Source of the DNA: Flavobacterium branchiophilum NBRC 15030 = ATCC 35035 | Lineage (GTDB): Bacteria; Bacteroidota; Bacteroidia; Flavobacteriales; Flavobacteriaceae | Reading direction: 5' to 3' | NCBI RefSeq assembly: GCF_002217205.1 | Contig: NZ_MUGT01000006.1 | Span: 10,001 to 57,338 of the forward strand | Length of the DNA: 47,338 nt | In this document: one piece after another, positions 18,515 to 27,350 of the stretch | How positions within the stretch are numbered: the stretch's first letter is position 1 | Layout of the letters: each line of letters opens with the position of its first letter | Notes under the pieces: generated by a model | The model's input: the letters and a program-made list of their open reading frames with translations, nothing else | The model's database searches: none | What the model was told of the DNA's origin: nothing | Translations under genes and position numbers: made by a program

Positions 18515-20884
18515 ATGAAATTTATTAAAATAGTATTTTTACTTACGGTAATATTATTTTCATTTGAAGCATTTTCACAAGAAAAATATACCCTAAGTGG
18601 TATTGTTGCCGATGCTCAAAATAACGAAACTTTGATTGGTGTAAATGTAGTGGTCAATGCAAAATCTACTGCTGTTACCAACGAATATGGGTTTTACTCG
18701 ATAACATTGCCCAAAGGAACATACAAAATAAGTATAAGTGCTATTGGCTATCAAACGATAGAGCAACAAATTGAGCTTACTCAAAACATCAAAAAGAATG
18801 TTGCATTGTTGCCAAGCGAAGAGGTTTTGAAAGAAGTAGTAGTTGCTGAAAAAACATCCACCAACACTCGAAAACCCGAAATGAGTGTCAATAAACTGAC
18901 TATTGCAAACATCAAAAAAATGCCCGTGGTTATGGGCGAAGTAGATGTAATCAAATCATTATTGTTTTTGCCTGGTGTAACCAATGCGGGCGAGGGAGCC
19001 TCTGGATTTAATGTTAGGGGTGGGGGAGCAGATCAAAATTTAATCCTGCTAGACGAAGCAACCATCTATAATTCATCACATGTTTTTGGATTTTTTTCTG
19101 TTTTTAACCCTGATGCCATAAAGGATTTAAAATTGTATAAAGGAGGAATTCCTGCCCGTTTTGGCGGCAGAGCCTCGGCCGTTTTGGATATTTATCAAAA
19201 AGATGGCAACAGCAAAAAGTTTGAAATGAATGGAGGTATTGGCCTGATTACCAGTAGATTATTAGCCGAAGGCCCCATAGTAAAAGACAAAGGTTCTTTT
19301 TTAATTGGAGGTAGAGCGTCGTATGCACATTTGTTTTTGAAATTAGCAAACAATAAAAATGTAGCCTATTTTTATGATTTGAACACCAAATTAAATTACA
19401 AACTCGACAAAAACAACAGTTTGTATTTATCGGGCTACTTTGGTCGTGATGTTTTTTCGTTAAATCAATCATTTACAAATACTTATGGGAATGCTACTTT
19501 AAATTTGAGATGGAACCATTTATTTAATGATAAATTATTTTCAAATCTATCATTAATTTATAGTGATTATTATTATGGTTTAATACTAGATTTTATTGGA
19601 TTCAATTGGGATTCTGGCATCAAAAATGTAAATGTTAAATACGATTTTAAATATTATTTATCAAATAAAACCAAATTTAATTTTGGAGCCAATGCTATTT
19701 ATTATCATTTTAATCCAGGAACAATTGCTCCATCTGGCAGCAATTCGTTTATTAATTTCAGACAATTAGACAAAAAATACGCATTAGAACCAGCGGTATA
19801 TTTTGATGCAGAGCAAAAAATCAATTCAAAGTTAGCCATTCAGTATGGATTACGCTATAGTATGTTTTATAGAATTGGTGCTTCCAAAGAAAATATTTAC
19901 GCAAACGACAATCCTGTATTATATGATGCTAATTTGAAAATTTATCAAAAAGCAACTCCAATTGGTTCACAGGATTTTAGCAACAATCAAATCATGGCTT
20001 CTTTTAACAATTTAGAACCCCGATTTGCTGCTGCTTATGAAATCAACGACAACGAATCTGTTAAAGCAAGTTATAATAGAATGGTGCAATACTTACAACT
20101 GATTTCCAATACAGCATCGCCAACACCGCTAGATGTTTGGACACCAAGCGACCGTTATATACAGCCGCAACTAGCAGATCAAGTGGCAATTGGGTATTTC
20201 AAAAATTTTAAGGACGATGCTTATTCACTTGAGTTAGAAACTTTTTATAAGAAAATTAAAAATAGAATTGATTATATAGATGGTGCCGACTTGGTAGCAA
20301 ATGAGGCATTAGAACAAGTGATTTTGAATGGTAAAATGCGATCTTATGGTTTGGAATTTTTAATACGAAAAAACACCGGTAAATTAAATGGTTGGTTGGC
20401 ATATACTATATCAAAATCAGAACAACAAACTCCAGGAAGAACGGCAAGCGAAATAGGAATCAACATCGGCAATTGGTACAAATCAGCTTATGATAAACTG
20501 CATAATTTGGCTGTAACAGCTTCGTATAATTGGAACAAGAAATGGACTTTTGGTGCCAATTTTACATTGCAAAGCGGACAACCCGTAACCTATCCAAATG
20601 GACAATACCAATTTCAAGGCATTGTAGTGCCTAGTTATGGTGCCAGAAACGAAAATAGATTGCCTGCTTACCACCATTTGGATCTATCGGCTACACTCAC
20701 TCCAAAATCGGCTAGTGTAAATATATGGAAAAGCGAATGGGTTTTTAGTATTTATAACGTATATGGACGAAAAAATACAGCTTCGATGAGTTTTAATCAA
20801 AATAGTGAAACCGGCAATAACGAGGCTGTAAGACTTTCTATTTTTGGAATTGTACCTTCTGTTTCGTATAATTTTAAATTTTAA
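18515..20884 (+). CDS. TonB-dependent outer membrane receptor with carboxypeptidase-like domain
   Basis: The 789-aa protein has a signal peptide (1-22, ending AFSQ), a carboxypeptidase-D regulatory-like beta domain (about 25-110, LSGIVADAQNNETLIGVNVV), a plug domain (about 120-230 with GFNVRGGGADQNLILLDEA and the SHVFGFFSVFNPDAI segment) and a 22-strand barrel ending in the aromatic C-terminus SVSYNFKF. It should import a ligand with energy from TonB. Pairing with a downstream DUF4249 lipoprotein rather than SusD is a known Bacteroidota arrangement of unknown substrate. The two genes are 93 bp apart and are probably cotranscribed. Confidence 0.93.
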   Translation: MKFIKIVFLLTVILFSFEAFSQEKYTLSGIVADAQNNETLIGVNVVVNAKSTAVTNEYGFYSITLPKGTYKISISAIGYQTIEQQIELTQNIKKNVALLPSEEVLKEVVVAEKTSTNTRKPEMSVNKLTIANIKKMPVVMGEVDVIKSLLFLPGVTNAGEGASGFNVRGGGADQNLILLDEATIYNSSHVFGFFSVFNPDAIKDLKLYKGGIPARFGGRASAVLDIYQKDGNSKKFEMNGGIGLITSRLLAEGPIVKDKGSFLIGGRASYAHLFLKLANNKNVAYFYDLNTKLNYKLDKNNSLYLSGYFGRDVFSLNQSFTNTYGNATLNLRWNHLFNDKLFSNLSLIYSDYYYGLILDFIGFNWDSGIKNVNVKYDFKYYLSNKTKFNFGANAIYYHFNPGTIAPSGSNSFINFRQLDKKYALEPAVYFDAEQKINSKLAIQYGLRYSMFYRIGASKENIYANDNPVLYDANLKIYQKATPIGSQDFSNNQIMASFNNLEPRFAAAYEINDNESVKASYNRMVQYLQLISNTASPTPLDVWTPSDRYIQPQLADQVAIGYFKNFKDDAYSLELETFYKKIKNRIDYIDGADLVANEALEQVILNGKMRSYGLEFLIRKNTGKLNGWLAYTISKSEQQTPGRTASEIGINIGNWYKSAYDKLHNLAVTASYNWNKKWTFGANFTLQSGQPVTYPNGQYQFQGIVVPSYGARNENRLPAYHHLDLSATLTPKSASVNIWKSEWVFSIYNVYGRKNTASMSFNQNSETGNNEAVRLSIFGIVPSVSYNFKF

Positions 20885-20977
20885 TTATTACTTTAATTAT
20901 ACCTTAAATTAGGATGATAAATATAAAAAAATAAGAATATTTTGTTTTAAATAAAATAATAATAAATATCATTAATT

Positions 20978-21811
20978 ATGAAAAAAATATTTCTAAAAAC
21001 GAGCATTTTGTTCAGTTTGTTTTGGTTGATTGGATGCCAAGATGTTGTTGATGTCAAATTGGATACTGCCACTCCAAAATTAGTAGTTGATGCTGTTATC
21101 AAGTGGCAAAAAGGCACTTCAGGAGCTACTCAAATGATTAAATTATCTACAACAAATGATTATTATAGCAATATTGTCCCTGTAGTTTCGGGAGCTACGG
21201 TGTATATAACTACAAGCAATGGAACAACCTTTAACTTTATTGAAACAAATGCTAATACGGGTGTGTATATATGTAATAATTTTGCACCAATTATAAATCA
21301 AAATTATCAATTGCATATCCTATATAAAGGCGAAACTTATTCTGCATCAGACAGGTTGATGGCAGCACCAAGTTTTAATACTAATGTAGAACAAATAGAA
21401 GTACCGGGATTTGGAGGTACAAATGTTATTCAAGTGAAATGTTTTTTTCAAGACAATCCTCTTGAAAATAATTATTATTTGACGGGCGTCAAACAAGATA
21501 TTAAAGTAACAACGGATTATAGAGCCATAGACGACAAATTTTTTCAAGGCAATCAAATGTTTCGTTTTTATACCGATAAAGATTTGAAAACAGGCTCCAT
21601 TTTGCAATACAGTTTGCAAGGTATTTCATTAGAATATTATAATTATATGAATAAATTGATAGAAGTTTCGGGTTCAAGTGGTGGTAGCCCTTTTAGTACA
21701 CCTCCTGCTACTTTGAGGGGTAATATTACAAATCAAACCAACGAGTCAAACTATCCTTTAGGCTATTTTGCCTTGGGCGAAACTGATAATTTAACCTATA
21801 CGGTTCAATAA
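20978..21811 (+). CDS. DUF4249 family lipoprotein
   Basis: The 277-aa protein has a lipoprotein signal peptide with lipobox LIGC (Cys20) and then KLDTATPKLVVDAVIKWQKG, typical of DUF4249 proteins, which accompany TonB receptors. Its predicted all-beta N-terminal region and position directly after the receptor gene suggest an outer-membrane lipoprotein partner, perhaps binding the ligand; this is inferred from context. The substrate is unknown. Confidence 0.88.
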   Translation: MKKIFLKTSILFSLFWLIGCQDVVDVKLDTATPKLVVDAVIKWQKGTSGATQMIKLSTTNDYYSNIVPVVSGATVYITTSNGTTFNFIETNANTGVYICNNFAPIINQNYQLHILYKGETYSASDRLMAAPSFNTNVEQIEVPGFGGTNVIQVKCFFQDNPLENNYYLTGVKQDIKVTTDYRAIDDKFFQGNQMFRFYTDKDLKTGSILQYSLQGISLEYYNYMNKLIEVSGSSGGSPFSTPPATLRGNITNQTNESNYPLGYFALGETDNLTYTVQ

Positions 21812-21868
21812 AGTGATTTTTTTTATCAATATTTAACCTTTTTTTAAACTCTGAATTAATATTAATAC

Positions 21869-22531
21869 ATGTCCTCACACCACATCATCAAAGACGATCA
21901 AGAACCTGCATTAATCATTGCAAATGGGGCTTCGTGTAGTATGGAGTTGTTAGCACAATTATTAGAATGGTCGCCCAAAGTTATTGTGCTAGATGCTGCA
22001 ATTGAGAGAGTTTTGAGTTTAGGTATAAAAATTGATGTATTATTAGGAGATTTTGATAGAAATTTTGACGCTAATTATTACCAAAATTTACAAGATAATA
22101 TTACAATAATTTCAACACCTGATCAAAATAAAACCGATTTAGAAAAAGCATTTGACTATTTGATAGCAGCACAATTTACGGCTGTAAATGTGGTTTGGGC
22201 AACAGGTAAAAGAGCAGATCATAATTTTACAAATATATCTAATATTGTAAGGTATAGAGAATATCTTAAAATTGTGATTTTGGACGATTATTCCAAAATA
22301 TTTTTATTGCCCAAACAGTTTAAAAAATGGTATCCCAAAGACAGCATTATTTCATTAATTCCCATTGGAGTTGTAAAAGGAATTCATACACAAAATTTAT
22401 TTTATTCCCTTCAAGACGACACGCTAATTTTAGGCTATCGGGCAGGAAATAGCAATCATGTAGCATCAGATGGCATCGTAACCATCAGTCATTCCGAAGG
22501 AGATTTACTCTTGATGGAATGTACTGATTGA
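21869..22531 (+). CDS. Thiamine diphosphokinase
   Basis: The 220-aa cytoplasmic enzyme transfers pyrophosphate from ATP to thiamine. Signatures are IIANGASCS near the N-terminus, VLLGDFDRN, the catalytic TPDQNKTDLEKAFDYL, and ATGKRADHNFTNI. The C-terminal beta domain has NSNHVASDGIVTISHSEGDLLLM, which binds thiamine in this family. It is followed 88 bp later by the DHH gene, which has its own promoter-like element. No thiamine riboswitch is seen upstream; the 57-bp gap is too short for one. Confidence 0.92.
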   Translation: MSSHHIIKDDQEPALIIANGASCSMELLAQLLEWSPKVIVLDAAIERVLSLGIKIDVLLGDFDRNFDANYYQNLQDNITIISTPDQNKTDLEKAFDYLIAAQFTAVNVVWATGKRADHNFTNISNIVRYREYLKIVILDDYSKIFLLPKQFKKWYPKDSIISLIPIGVVKGIHTQNLFYSLQDDTLILGYRAGNSNHVASDGIVTISHSEGDLLLMECTD

Positions 22532-22569
22532 TAAAAAGAATGTTAATTTTTTCATACAAATTCAATTCA

Positions 22570-22602
22570 TTGACAAATTCATTCCTTTTCGTATTACATT
22601 TG
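22570..22602 (+). promoter_or_regulatory. Promoter of the DHH phosphoesterase gene
   Basis: TTG (22570-22572) and TACATTTG (22595-22602) are 22 nt apart, slightly long; the start codon is 17 nt downstream. Confidence 0.55.
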
Positions 22603-22619
22603 CAAAAAATATTTAACTA

Positions 22620-23615
22620 ATGACAAACAAATTTACAGCCTTACAACAAAAGCTATCAATTCCACAAAAAATAAGTATAATACCACATCGCAACCCAGAT
22701 GGCGATGCCATGGGATCTACATTGGCCATGTATCATTTTTTAAAAAAATGGGGACACGACGTATATTTGATTGCTCCAAACCGTTTTCCTGATTTTTTAG
22801 CCTGGATGCCTGGTGCAGATGCGGTACTGATTTATGAAGAAAACAAAGAATTTACTTCAAATATATTAAATACTTCGGATGTTATATTTACGTTAGATTT
22901 TAATGCGTTTCACCGAACGGGCGATATGGAACAGGTTTTGAAAACATTACAAGCCGTTTTTGTAATGATAGACCACCACCAAACACCAGATGACTATGCT
23001 GAATTTACATTTTCGGATACCAGTAAAGGTTCTACGTGCGAAATGGTGTATGATTTTATTGTAGGTTTAAATCAAAAACATTTTTTAGATCAAATTATAG
23101 CTACATGTATTTATACTGGCATTTTGACAGATTCTGGCGGTTTTAAATTTCCAAAAACTACGGGTCGGACACATCAAATTGTAGCAGAATTGATAGATTT
23201 AGGTGCAGACAATACACAAATTCCGGTACTATTATTTGATAACAATTCGTATGATAGACTACAATTATTAGGTAGAGCTTTGCAAAAAATGATTGTTTTG
23301 CCAGAGCTAAAAACAGCTTATTTTGTACTTTCACATCAAGATTTGAAAGCCTTTAATTATGTAAAAGGAGATACAGAAGGCATTGTCAATTATGGTTTGT
23401 CTATCAAAGGCATACATTTTTCGGCCATTTTTATAGAACAACAAGACGAAAGTTTGATAAAAATTTCATTTAGAAGTCAAGGTAGTTTTGATGTCAATCA
23501 ATTTGCTCGACAATATTTTGATGGTGGCGGGCACATCAATGCTGCAGGTGGCAAATCGGTACTTCCATTAAACGAAACCATCCAACGATTTATAGCTATT
23601 GTTCAAAATATGTAA
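22620..23615 (+). CDS. DHH-family oligoribonuclease / pAp phosphatase (NrnA-like)
   Basis: The 331-aa protein carries the DHH motifs in order: HRNPDGDAMGS (23-33), DFNAFHRTGDM, DHHQTPDDY, GILTDSGGFKFP and the C-terminal DHHA1 motif GGGHINAAGG. Metal-binding Asp and His residues are all intact. Relatives degrade very short RNAs (nanoRNA) and dephosphorylate 3'-phosphoadenosine 5'-phosphate, or hydrolyse pGpG or c-di-AMP products; the exact substrate cannot be told from sequence. It lies 163 bp before gldI, an arrangement often kept in gliding Bacteroidota (recalled, not checked). Confidence 0.9.
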   Translation: MTNKFTALQQKLSIPQKISIIPHRNPDGDAMGSTLAMYHFLKKWGHDVYLIAPNRFPDFLAWMPGADAVLIYEENKEFTSNILNTSDVIFTLDFNAFHRTGDMEQVLKTLQAVFVMIDHHQTPDDYAEFTFSDTSKGSTCEMVYDFIVGLNQKHFLDQIIATCIYTGILTDSGGFKFPKTTGRTHQIVAELIDLGADNTQIPVLLFDNNSYDRLQLLGRALQKMIVLPELKTAYFVLSHQDLKAFNYVKGDTEGIVNYGLSIKGIHFSAIFIEQQDESLIKISFRSQGSFDVNQFARQYFDGGGHINAAGGKSVLPLNETIQRFIAIVQNM

Positions 23616-23630
23616 TTTGCCAGATTCATT

Positions 23631-23662
23631 TTTGTAAATTTCATTTCAAAAGTGTATTTTTG
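23631..23662 (+). promoter_or_regulatory. Promoter of gldI
   Basis: TTTG (23631-23634) and TATTTTTG (23655-23662) are 20 nt apart, an ideal match. It implies a 5' leader of about 110 nt before gldI. Confidence 0.65.
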
Positions 23663-23778
23663 TTCTGTTGAAGTTGAAATCAATAATCAAAAATGGGATT
23701 TATAATGTTGTTACACTAGCAAAAAAAGCGTTTAAATGTATGATACAGAATACCCTTTATAAATAAAATAAAAAAAAG

Positions 23779-24318
23779 ATGAGTTTAAAAAAAGTCCTAA
23801 TTTGTGCCATAACTAGTTGTTTATTTATCAATTGTTCCCAACAGCAGCAGGCCAGAAAACCCGTATCGCAATCGTCTGGAACTTTTATGAAAGAATCCGC
23901 AGAACGAAACAAAAAGTTAATTGCTCAAGAAGAAAGTGCCATTGCCCAACTGATAAAAGCCGATACAGCATCTCATTACATAGCCTCTTCAAAAGGGTAT
24001 TGGTATGCTTATGAAAATCAAAATACAAAGGATACTCTCAAGCCAAAAAGGGGTAATGTTGCTATTTTTGATTATGAAATTAAACAATTGAATGGGGCAG
24101 TTATTTATTCTAAAAACGAATTACAAACCCAAAATTATCTTGTGGATAAACAAAATATCATGATGGGACTTCGAGACGGAATCAAATTAATGCACAAAAA
24201 CGAAACGGTTAAATTTATTTTTCCATCACATATTGCTTTTGGATACCATGGCGATAATCATAAAATTGGTAGTAATCAGCCATTAATTTGTACTGTTACT
24301 CTAAATGACATTAAATAA
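23779..24318 (+). CDS. gldI: Gliding motility-associated lipoprotein GldI, FKBP type
   Basis: The 179-aa lipoprotein (Cys19 after a short signal peptide, then SQQQQARKPVS) contains the segment SGTFMKESAERNKKLIAQEE characteristic of GldI, followed by one FKBP-like domain (about 80-178, VAIFDYEIKQLNG to PLICTVTLNDIK). In flavobacteria GldI is a periplasmic prolyl isomerase required for gliding and protein secretion (established for Flavobacterium johnsoniae); it probably helps fold exported gliding or type IX secretion proteins. It precedes two further exported prolyl isomerases, making a folding cluster. Confidence 0.93.
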   Translation: MSLKKVLICAITSCLFINCSQQQQARKPVSQSSGTFMKESAERNKKLIAQEESAIAQLIKADTASHYIASSKGYWYAYENQNTKDTLKPKRGNVAIFDYEIKQLNGAVIYSKNELQTQNYLVDKQNIMMGLRDGIKLMHKNETVKFIFPSHIAFGYHGDNHKIGSNQPLICTVTLNDIK

Positions 24319-24370
24319 TTATCAATTATAAAATTGGAAATACAAAAAAATACAAAAAAAATACAAAAAT

Positions 24371-25447
24371 ATGAAAAAAATAGGATTATTATTATGTTTA
24401 ACAATTGCTTTATTTTCTTGTAAAGAAGAACACAAAAATTTGAAAGATGGACTGTATGCTGAAATCATTACCAGCAAAGGTACCATTTTATTAGACTTGA
24501 ATTATCAAAAAGCTCCTGTTACCGTGGCAAATTTTGTAACTTTGGCCGAAGGTAAAAACACTTTTGTAAACGGAGATCGCAAGGGAAAACCATTTTTTGA
24601 TGGACTTTTGTTTCATCGTGTGATTCCTAATTTTATGATACAAGGTGGAGACCCCGATGGCACTGGTGCAGGAGGCACAGGATATAGTTTTAAAGACGAA
24701 TTTTGTGATTTGAAATTTGATAAAGAAGGTATTTTGGCTATGGCAAACTCTGGACCTGCAACCAATAGTTCACAGTTTTTTATAACTCATGTTCCAACAC
24801 CTTGGCTCGACAACAAGCATACCATTTTTGGACAAGTAATAGAAAATGGGATGGAAGTTGTAAATAAAATAGTTGCAAATGATGTTATTTCTAGAGTAAG
24901 TATTATAAGAGTGGGCGAGTCTGCTAAAAAATTTGATGCAGTAAAAGTTTTTAGTGATTATTTTGCTTCAGAAACCCAATTGAAAAAAAGCAATACCGAA
25001 AATGCTAAAATCAGTCAAATAGAAAAAGTAAACTATTTTAAATCCTTAAAAGCAAAAGCCATCAAAACAAGTTCGGGATTATCATATTGTATCATTCAAA
25101 AAGGAACAGGCAAAAAACCAAATAATGGAGCAACAGTTTATGTAGATTATGCAGGTTTTTTAGAAGATGGAACCCTTTTTGATACAAGTATGGAAAGTGC
25201 CGCAAAAGAAAATGGAAAGTTTGATCAAGGTCGTGCCGATGCCCATCAGTACCTTCCTTTTGAATGTATTGCGGGTAATTATCCATTTATACCTGGATTT
25301 AACGAAGGGGTTTCAAAAATGAATTTTGGCGATAAATGGGTCTTATTTATTCCAGCTAATTTAGGCTATGGCGAGGCAGGTGCAGGAAATGTTATTCCTC
25401 CAAATGCCAATATTATTTTTGAAGTACAATTAAAAGAAAACAAATAA
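24371..25447 (+). CDS. Cyclophilin-FKBP fusion lipoprotein
   Basis: The 358-aa lipoprotein has lipobox LFSC (Cys17) then a cyclophilin domain (about 27-200) with [22 protein letters not shown] and NSSQFFIT, and a C-terminal FKBP domain (about 245-356) with [18 protein letters not shown] and [23 protein letters not shown]. The FKBP domain carries an insertion with the acidic, aromatic segment [20 protein letters not shown] that is also in the next paralogue but not in the cytoplasmic one. It should anchor in the periplasm-facing membrane. It lies 52 bp after gldI and 68 bp before a similar gene. Confidence 0.93.
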   Translation: MKKIGLLLCLTIALFSCKEEHKNLKDGLYAEIITSKGTILLDLNYQKAPVTVANFVTLAEGKNTFVNGDRKGKPFFDGLLFHRVIPNFMIQGGDPDGTGAGGTGYSFKDEFCDLKFDKEGILAMANSGPATNSSQFFITHVPTPWLDNKHTIFGQVIENGMEVVNKIVANDVISRVSIIRVGESAKKFDAVKVFSDYFASETQLKKSNTENAKISQIEKVNYFKSLKAKAIKTSSGLSYCIIQKGTGKKPNNGATVYVDYAGFLEDGTLFDTSMESAAKENGKFDQGRADAHQYLPFECIAGNYPFIPGFNEGVSKMNFGDKWVLFIPANLGYGEAGAGNVIPPNANIIFEVQLKENK

Positions 25448-25515
25448 TCCAGCAGATAAGTTGCCCTGAATTTAGGTATATATTAAAATAATAATAACAT
25501 AAAAAACACCAAAAT

Positions 25516-26739
25516 ATGAAAAACAAATTTTTATTAGCCCTATTATTTTTAGGGTTTGCAGGACTACAAGCTCAAAACAAAATCAAACCAGGTCCAAAAA
25601 AAGCAGCACCTACACAAGGAGTAGCAAAAAAAGCGGTAATGCCTTCAAAAACAACAAACCAAGGAATTTTTGCAGAAATAGAAACCTCCAAAGGTAAAAT
25701 AGTAGTTCAACTCGAATTTACAAAAACCCCTATTACAGTTGCCAGTTTTATCTCTTTGGCCGAAGGAAAAAATGAATATGTAACAACACCCAATGTCAAA
25801 AACAAACCTTTTTATGATGGATTAAAATTTCATAGAGTCATCAAAGATTTTATGATTCAAGGGGGCGACCCTCTAGGCAATGGCTCTGGTGGACCAGGTT
25901 ACAGCTTTAAAGACGAAATAACCGATGCCAAATTTGACAAAGCAGGTATTTTGGCCATGGCCAATTCAGGCCCCGCTACAAACGGGTCACAGTTTTTTAT
26001 TACACACAAAGACACTCCTTGGCTTACGGGCAAACACACCATTTTTGGTTATGTAACCAGCGGACAAAACGTTGTAAATAACATAGCACAAGACGATGTC
26101 ATCAAAAAAATAACCATCAAACGCAAAGGAATAGCTGCCACCAAATTTGATGCCTCAAAAGTATTTGCCGCTTATTACGCAGGAAAAGCAGAAGAAGACA
26201 AAAAACAAGCAGCCATACAAGAAGTAGCCCGAATAAAGAAAGCAGAAGCCGACATGGCCGCCAAAAAATTGTACCTTGAACAATATGGAGCTGTTTTGGC
26301 ACAAAAAGCCATGGCCTTAAAAGCCATAAAAGCCACTGCAGCTACCTCCGAGTCGGGGCTTCAATATGTAATTAAAAAAGATGCCGCAGCCAAAAAACCA
26401 ACAACAGGTACCAATGTTTATGTATATTATGCGGGCTATTTAGAAGACGGCACCCTGTTTGACAGTAACTACGAAGCCGTAACCAAAGAGTTTGGCACCT
26501 TCGACCAAAACAGAGCCAATCAAAACGGCTACCAACCTTTTCCTTTTCAATATGGCAACAAACAAGGCCTGATATCAGGTTTTATAGAAGCCATTGAGTT
26601 GCTCAACTACAACGACAAAGCCACCATTTTTATCCCGTCAAAATTAGCTTATGGCGAAAGAGGAGCAGGAAACATTATTCCGCCAAATTCAAACATCATT
26701 TTTGAACTAGAAATAGTTGAAACACCCCCAACAAAATAA
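25516..26739 (+). CDS. Exported cyclophilin-FKBP fusion peptidyl-prolyl isomerase
   Basis: The 407-aa protein has a signal peptide ending GLQAQ (about 1-20, no lipobox), a Lys/Pro/Ala-rich segment, a cyclophilin domain (about 49-215, [22 protein letters not shown]), a long Ala/Lys-rich helical linker (about 220-280) and an FKBP domain (about 290-405, [18 protein letters not shown]). It is the soluble periplasmic counterpart of the preceding lipoprotein and very likely arose from it by duplication. The gene ends the gldI cluster with a strong terminator. Confidence 0.93.
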   Translation: MKNKFLLALLFLGFAGLQAQNKIKPGPKKAAPTQGVAKKAVMPSKTTNQGIFAEIETSKGKIVVQLEFTKTPITVASFISLAEGKNEYVTTPNVKNKPFYDGLKFHRVIKDFMIQGGDPLGNGSGGPGYSFKDEITDAKFDKAGILAMANSGPATNGSQFFITHKDTPWLTGKHTIFGYVTSGQNVVNNIAQDDVIKKITIKRKGIAATKFDASKVFAAYYAGKAEEDKKQAAIQEVARIKKAEADMAAKKLYLEQYGAVLAQKAMALKAIKATAATSESGLQYVIKKDAAAKKPTTGTNVYVYYAGYLEDGTLFDSNYEAVTKEFGTFDQNRANQNGYQPFPFQYGNKQGLISGFIEAIELLNYNDKATIFIPSKLAYGERGAGNIIPPNSNIIFELEIVETPPTK

Positions 26740-26760
26740 CCTTACACCAAAATAAAACAC

Positions 26761-26806
26761 AAAACCTTTGTCTATTTTTCAACAAAAAATGACAAAGGTT
26801 TTTTTA
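26761..26806 (+). terminator. Intrinsic terminator closing the gldI cluster
   Basis: AAAACCTTTGTC pairs perfectly with GACAAAGGTTTT across an 18-nt loop, followed by T residues. It marks the left edge of ordinary genome before the accessory island. Confidence 0.85.
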
Positions 26807-26862
26807 GTTTGTATCCATCAAGTTAAAAGCCATAAGCTATTTAGTACACTACCACTTTTTTA

Positions 26863-26879
26863 GGACAGTATCAAACAAA
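26863..26879 (+). repeat. Left half of imperfect inverted repeat flanking the island
   Basis: GGACAGTATCAAACAAA is the inverse of TTTGTGTGATACTGTCC at 32574-32590 with one mismatch, and both have a run of T on the outer side. The pair brackets the cassette array and the decayed retropepsin-like gene. Confidence 0.45.
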
Positions 26880-26893
26880 CACCAAAACCATTA

Positions 26894-27012
26894 GGGCATG
26901 CCGGCAAAAAAAAGAAAGCCCCCACGCCCCAAACCCTTTAGGCGGGGCTTCCTTTTTTTGCCGTCGGGCTATCACGAGCACATGGTGCCTTGCTCTATCC
27001 CTCATGCGGGCA
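26894..27012 (+). repeat. GC-rich palindromic intergenic element (variant D)
   Basis: A long stem pairs GGCAAAAAAAAGAAAGCCCC with GGGGCTTCCTTTTTTTGCC (26903-26962), followed by GTCGGGCTATCACGAGC and TCTATCCCTCATGCGGGC. The CGGGCTAT and CTATCCCT modules are shared with copies B and C, so it is a relative with a different layout. It is far richer in G and C than its surroundings. Confidence 0.55.
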
Positions 27013-27076
27013 ACCTCCAACAGACAGTCTCCACTCACGATTTTTTTTTTAAAACTTCTTACTTTTCATTTTCCCA

Positions 27077-27118
27077 CTTCTAATTTCTTGTTTCTAACTT
27101 CTTGCTTCTAACTTCATG
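27077..27118 (+). repeat. Tandem repeat, three 14-bp units
   Basis: Units CTTCTAATTTCTTG, TTTCTAACTTCTTG and CTTCTAACTTCATG follow one another without gaps. It looks like a simple-sequence expansion beside the array. Confidence 0.8.
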
Positions 27119-27240
27119 TGAACCAAGAGTAACCCTGAACATACAGCAACAAACTGCTGGCACTTTTTTGAAAAAAATATGTTGTAATGATACGTTTGTT
27201 TTACGATAATATTTATTCATGTGGCTTTTTTATAAAAAAG

Positions 27241-27271
27241 TTGCATAGTATTTTTTTTGTTTGTACTTTTG
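27241..27271 (+). promoter_or_regulatory. Promoter in front of the cassette array
   Basis: TTG (27241-27243) and TACTTTTG (27264-27271) are 20 nt apart, a near-ideal Bacteroidota promoter. It lies 50 bp before the first GTT core and 79 bp before the first cassette gene, the position of a Pc promoter in an integron. Confidence 0.7.
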
Positions 27272-27321
27272 TGAAGTGGATATAGAATGTTAAAAACGCA
27301 ATAACTTTCGTATATCTACTA

Positions 27322-27330
27322 GTTAGCGGT
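27322..27330 (+). other. First cassette core site (GTTAGCGGT)
   Basis: This GTT core opens the first cassette. The 50 bp before it include a short inverted repeat, AGTGGATATA / TATATCTACT (9 of 10), but no long palindrome of the type between cassettes, so it may be the array's primary attachment site or a degenerate cassette end. Confidence 0.45.
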
Positions 27331-27350
27331 AATTTTACAAAAACAGAATT

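Larger units (their letters stand above)
26807..27350. other. Gene-free left border of the island
   Basis: These 544 bp contain, in order, an inverted-repeat half (26863-26879), a GC-rich palindromic element (26894-27012), a 14-bp tandem repeat (27077-27118), the array promoter (27241-27271) and the first core site (27322-27330). A 61-codon ORF within the GC-rich element is not a gene: it follows the repeat. Confidence 0.6.

Noticed and set aside
21812..21868. TPP riboswitch before the thiamine pyrophosphokinase gene
   Set aside because: The gap is 57 bp, too short for the aptamer, and contains no CUGAGA-type motif.
26898..27083. 61-codon ORF as a small gene
   Set aside because: It lies wholly within the GC-rich palindromic element and the tandem repeat border; its composition follows the repeat rather than coding sequence.
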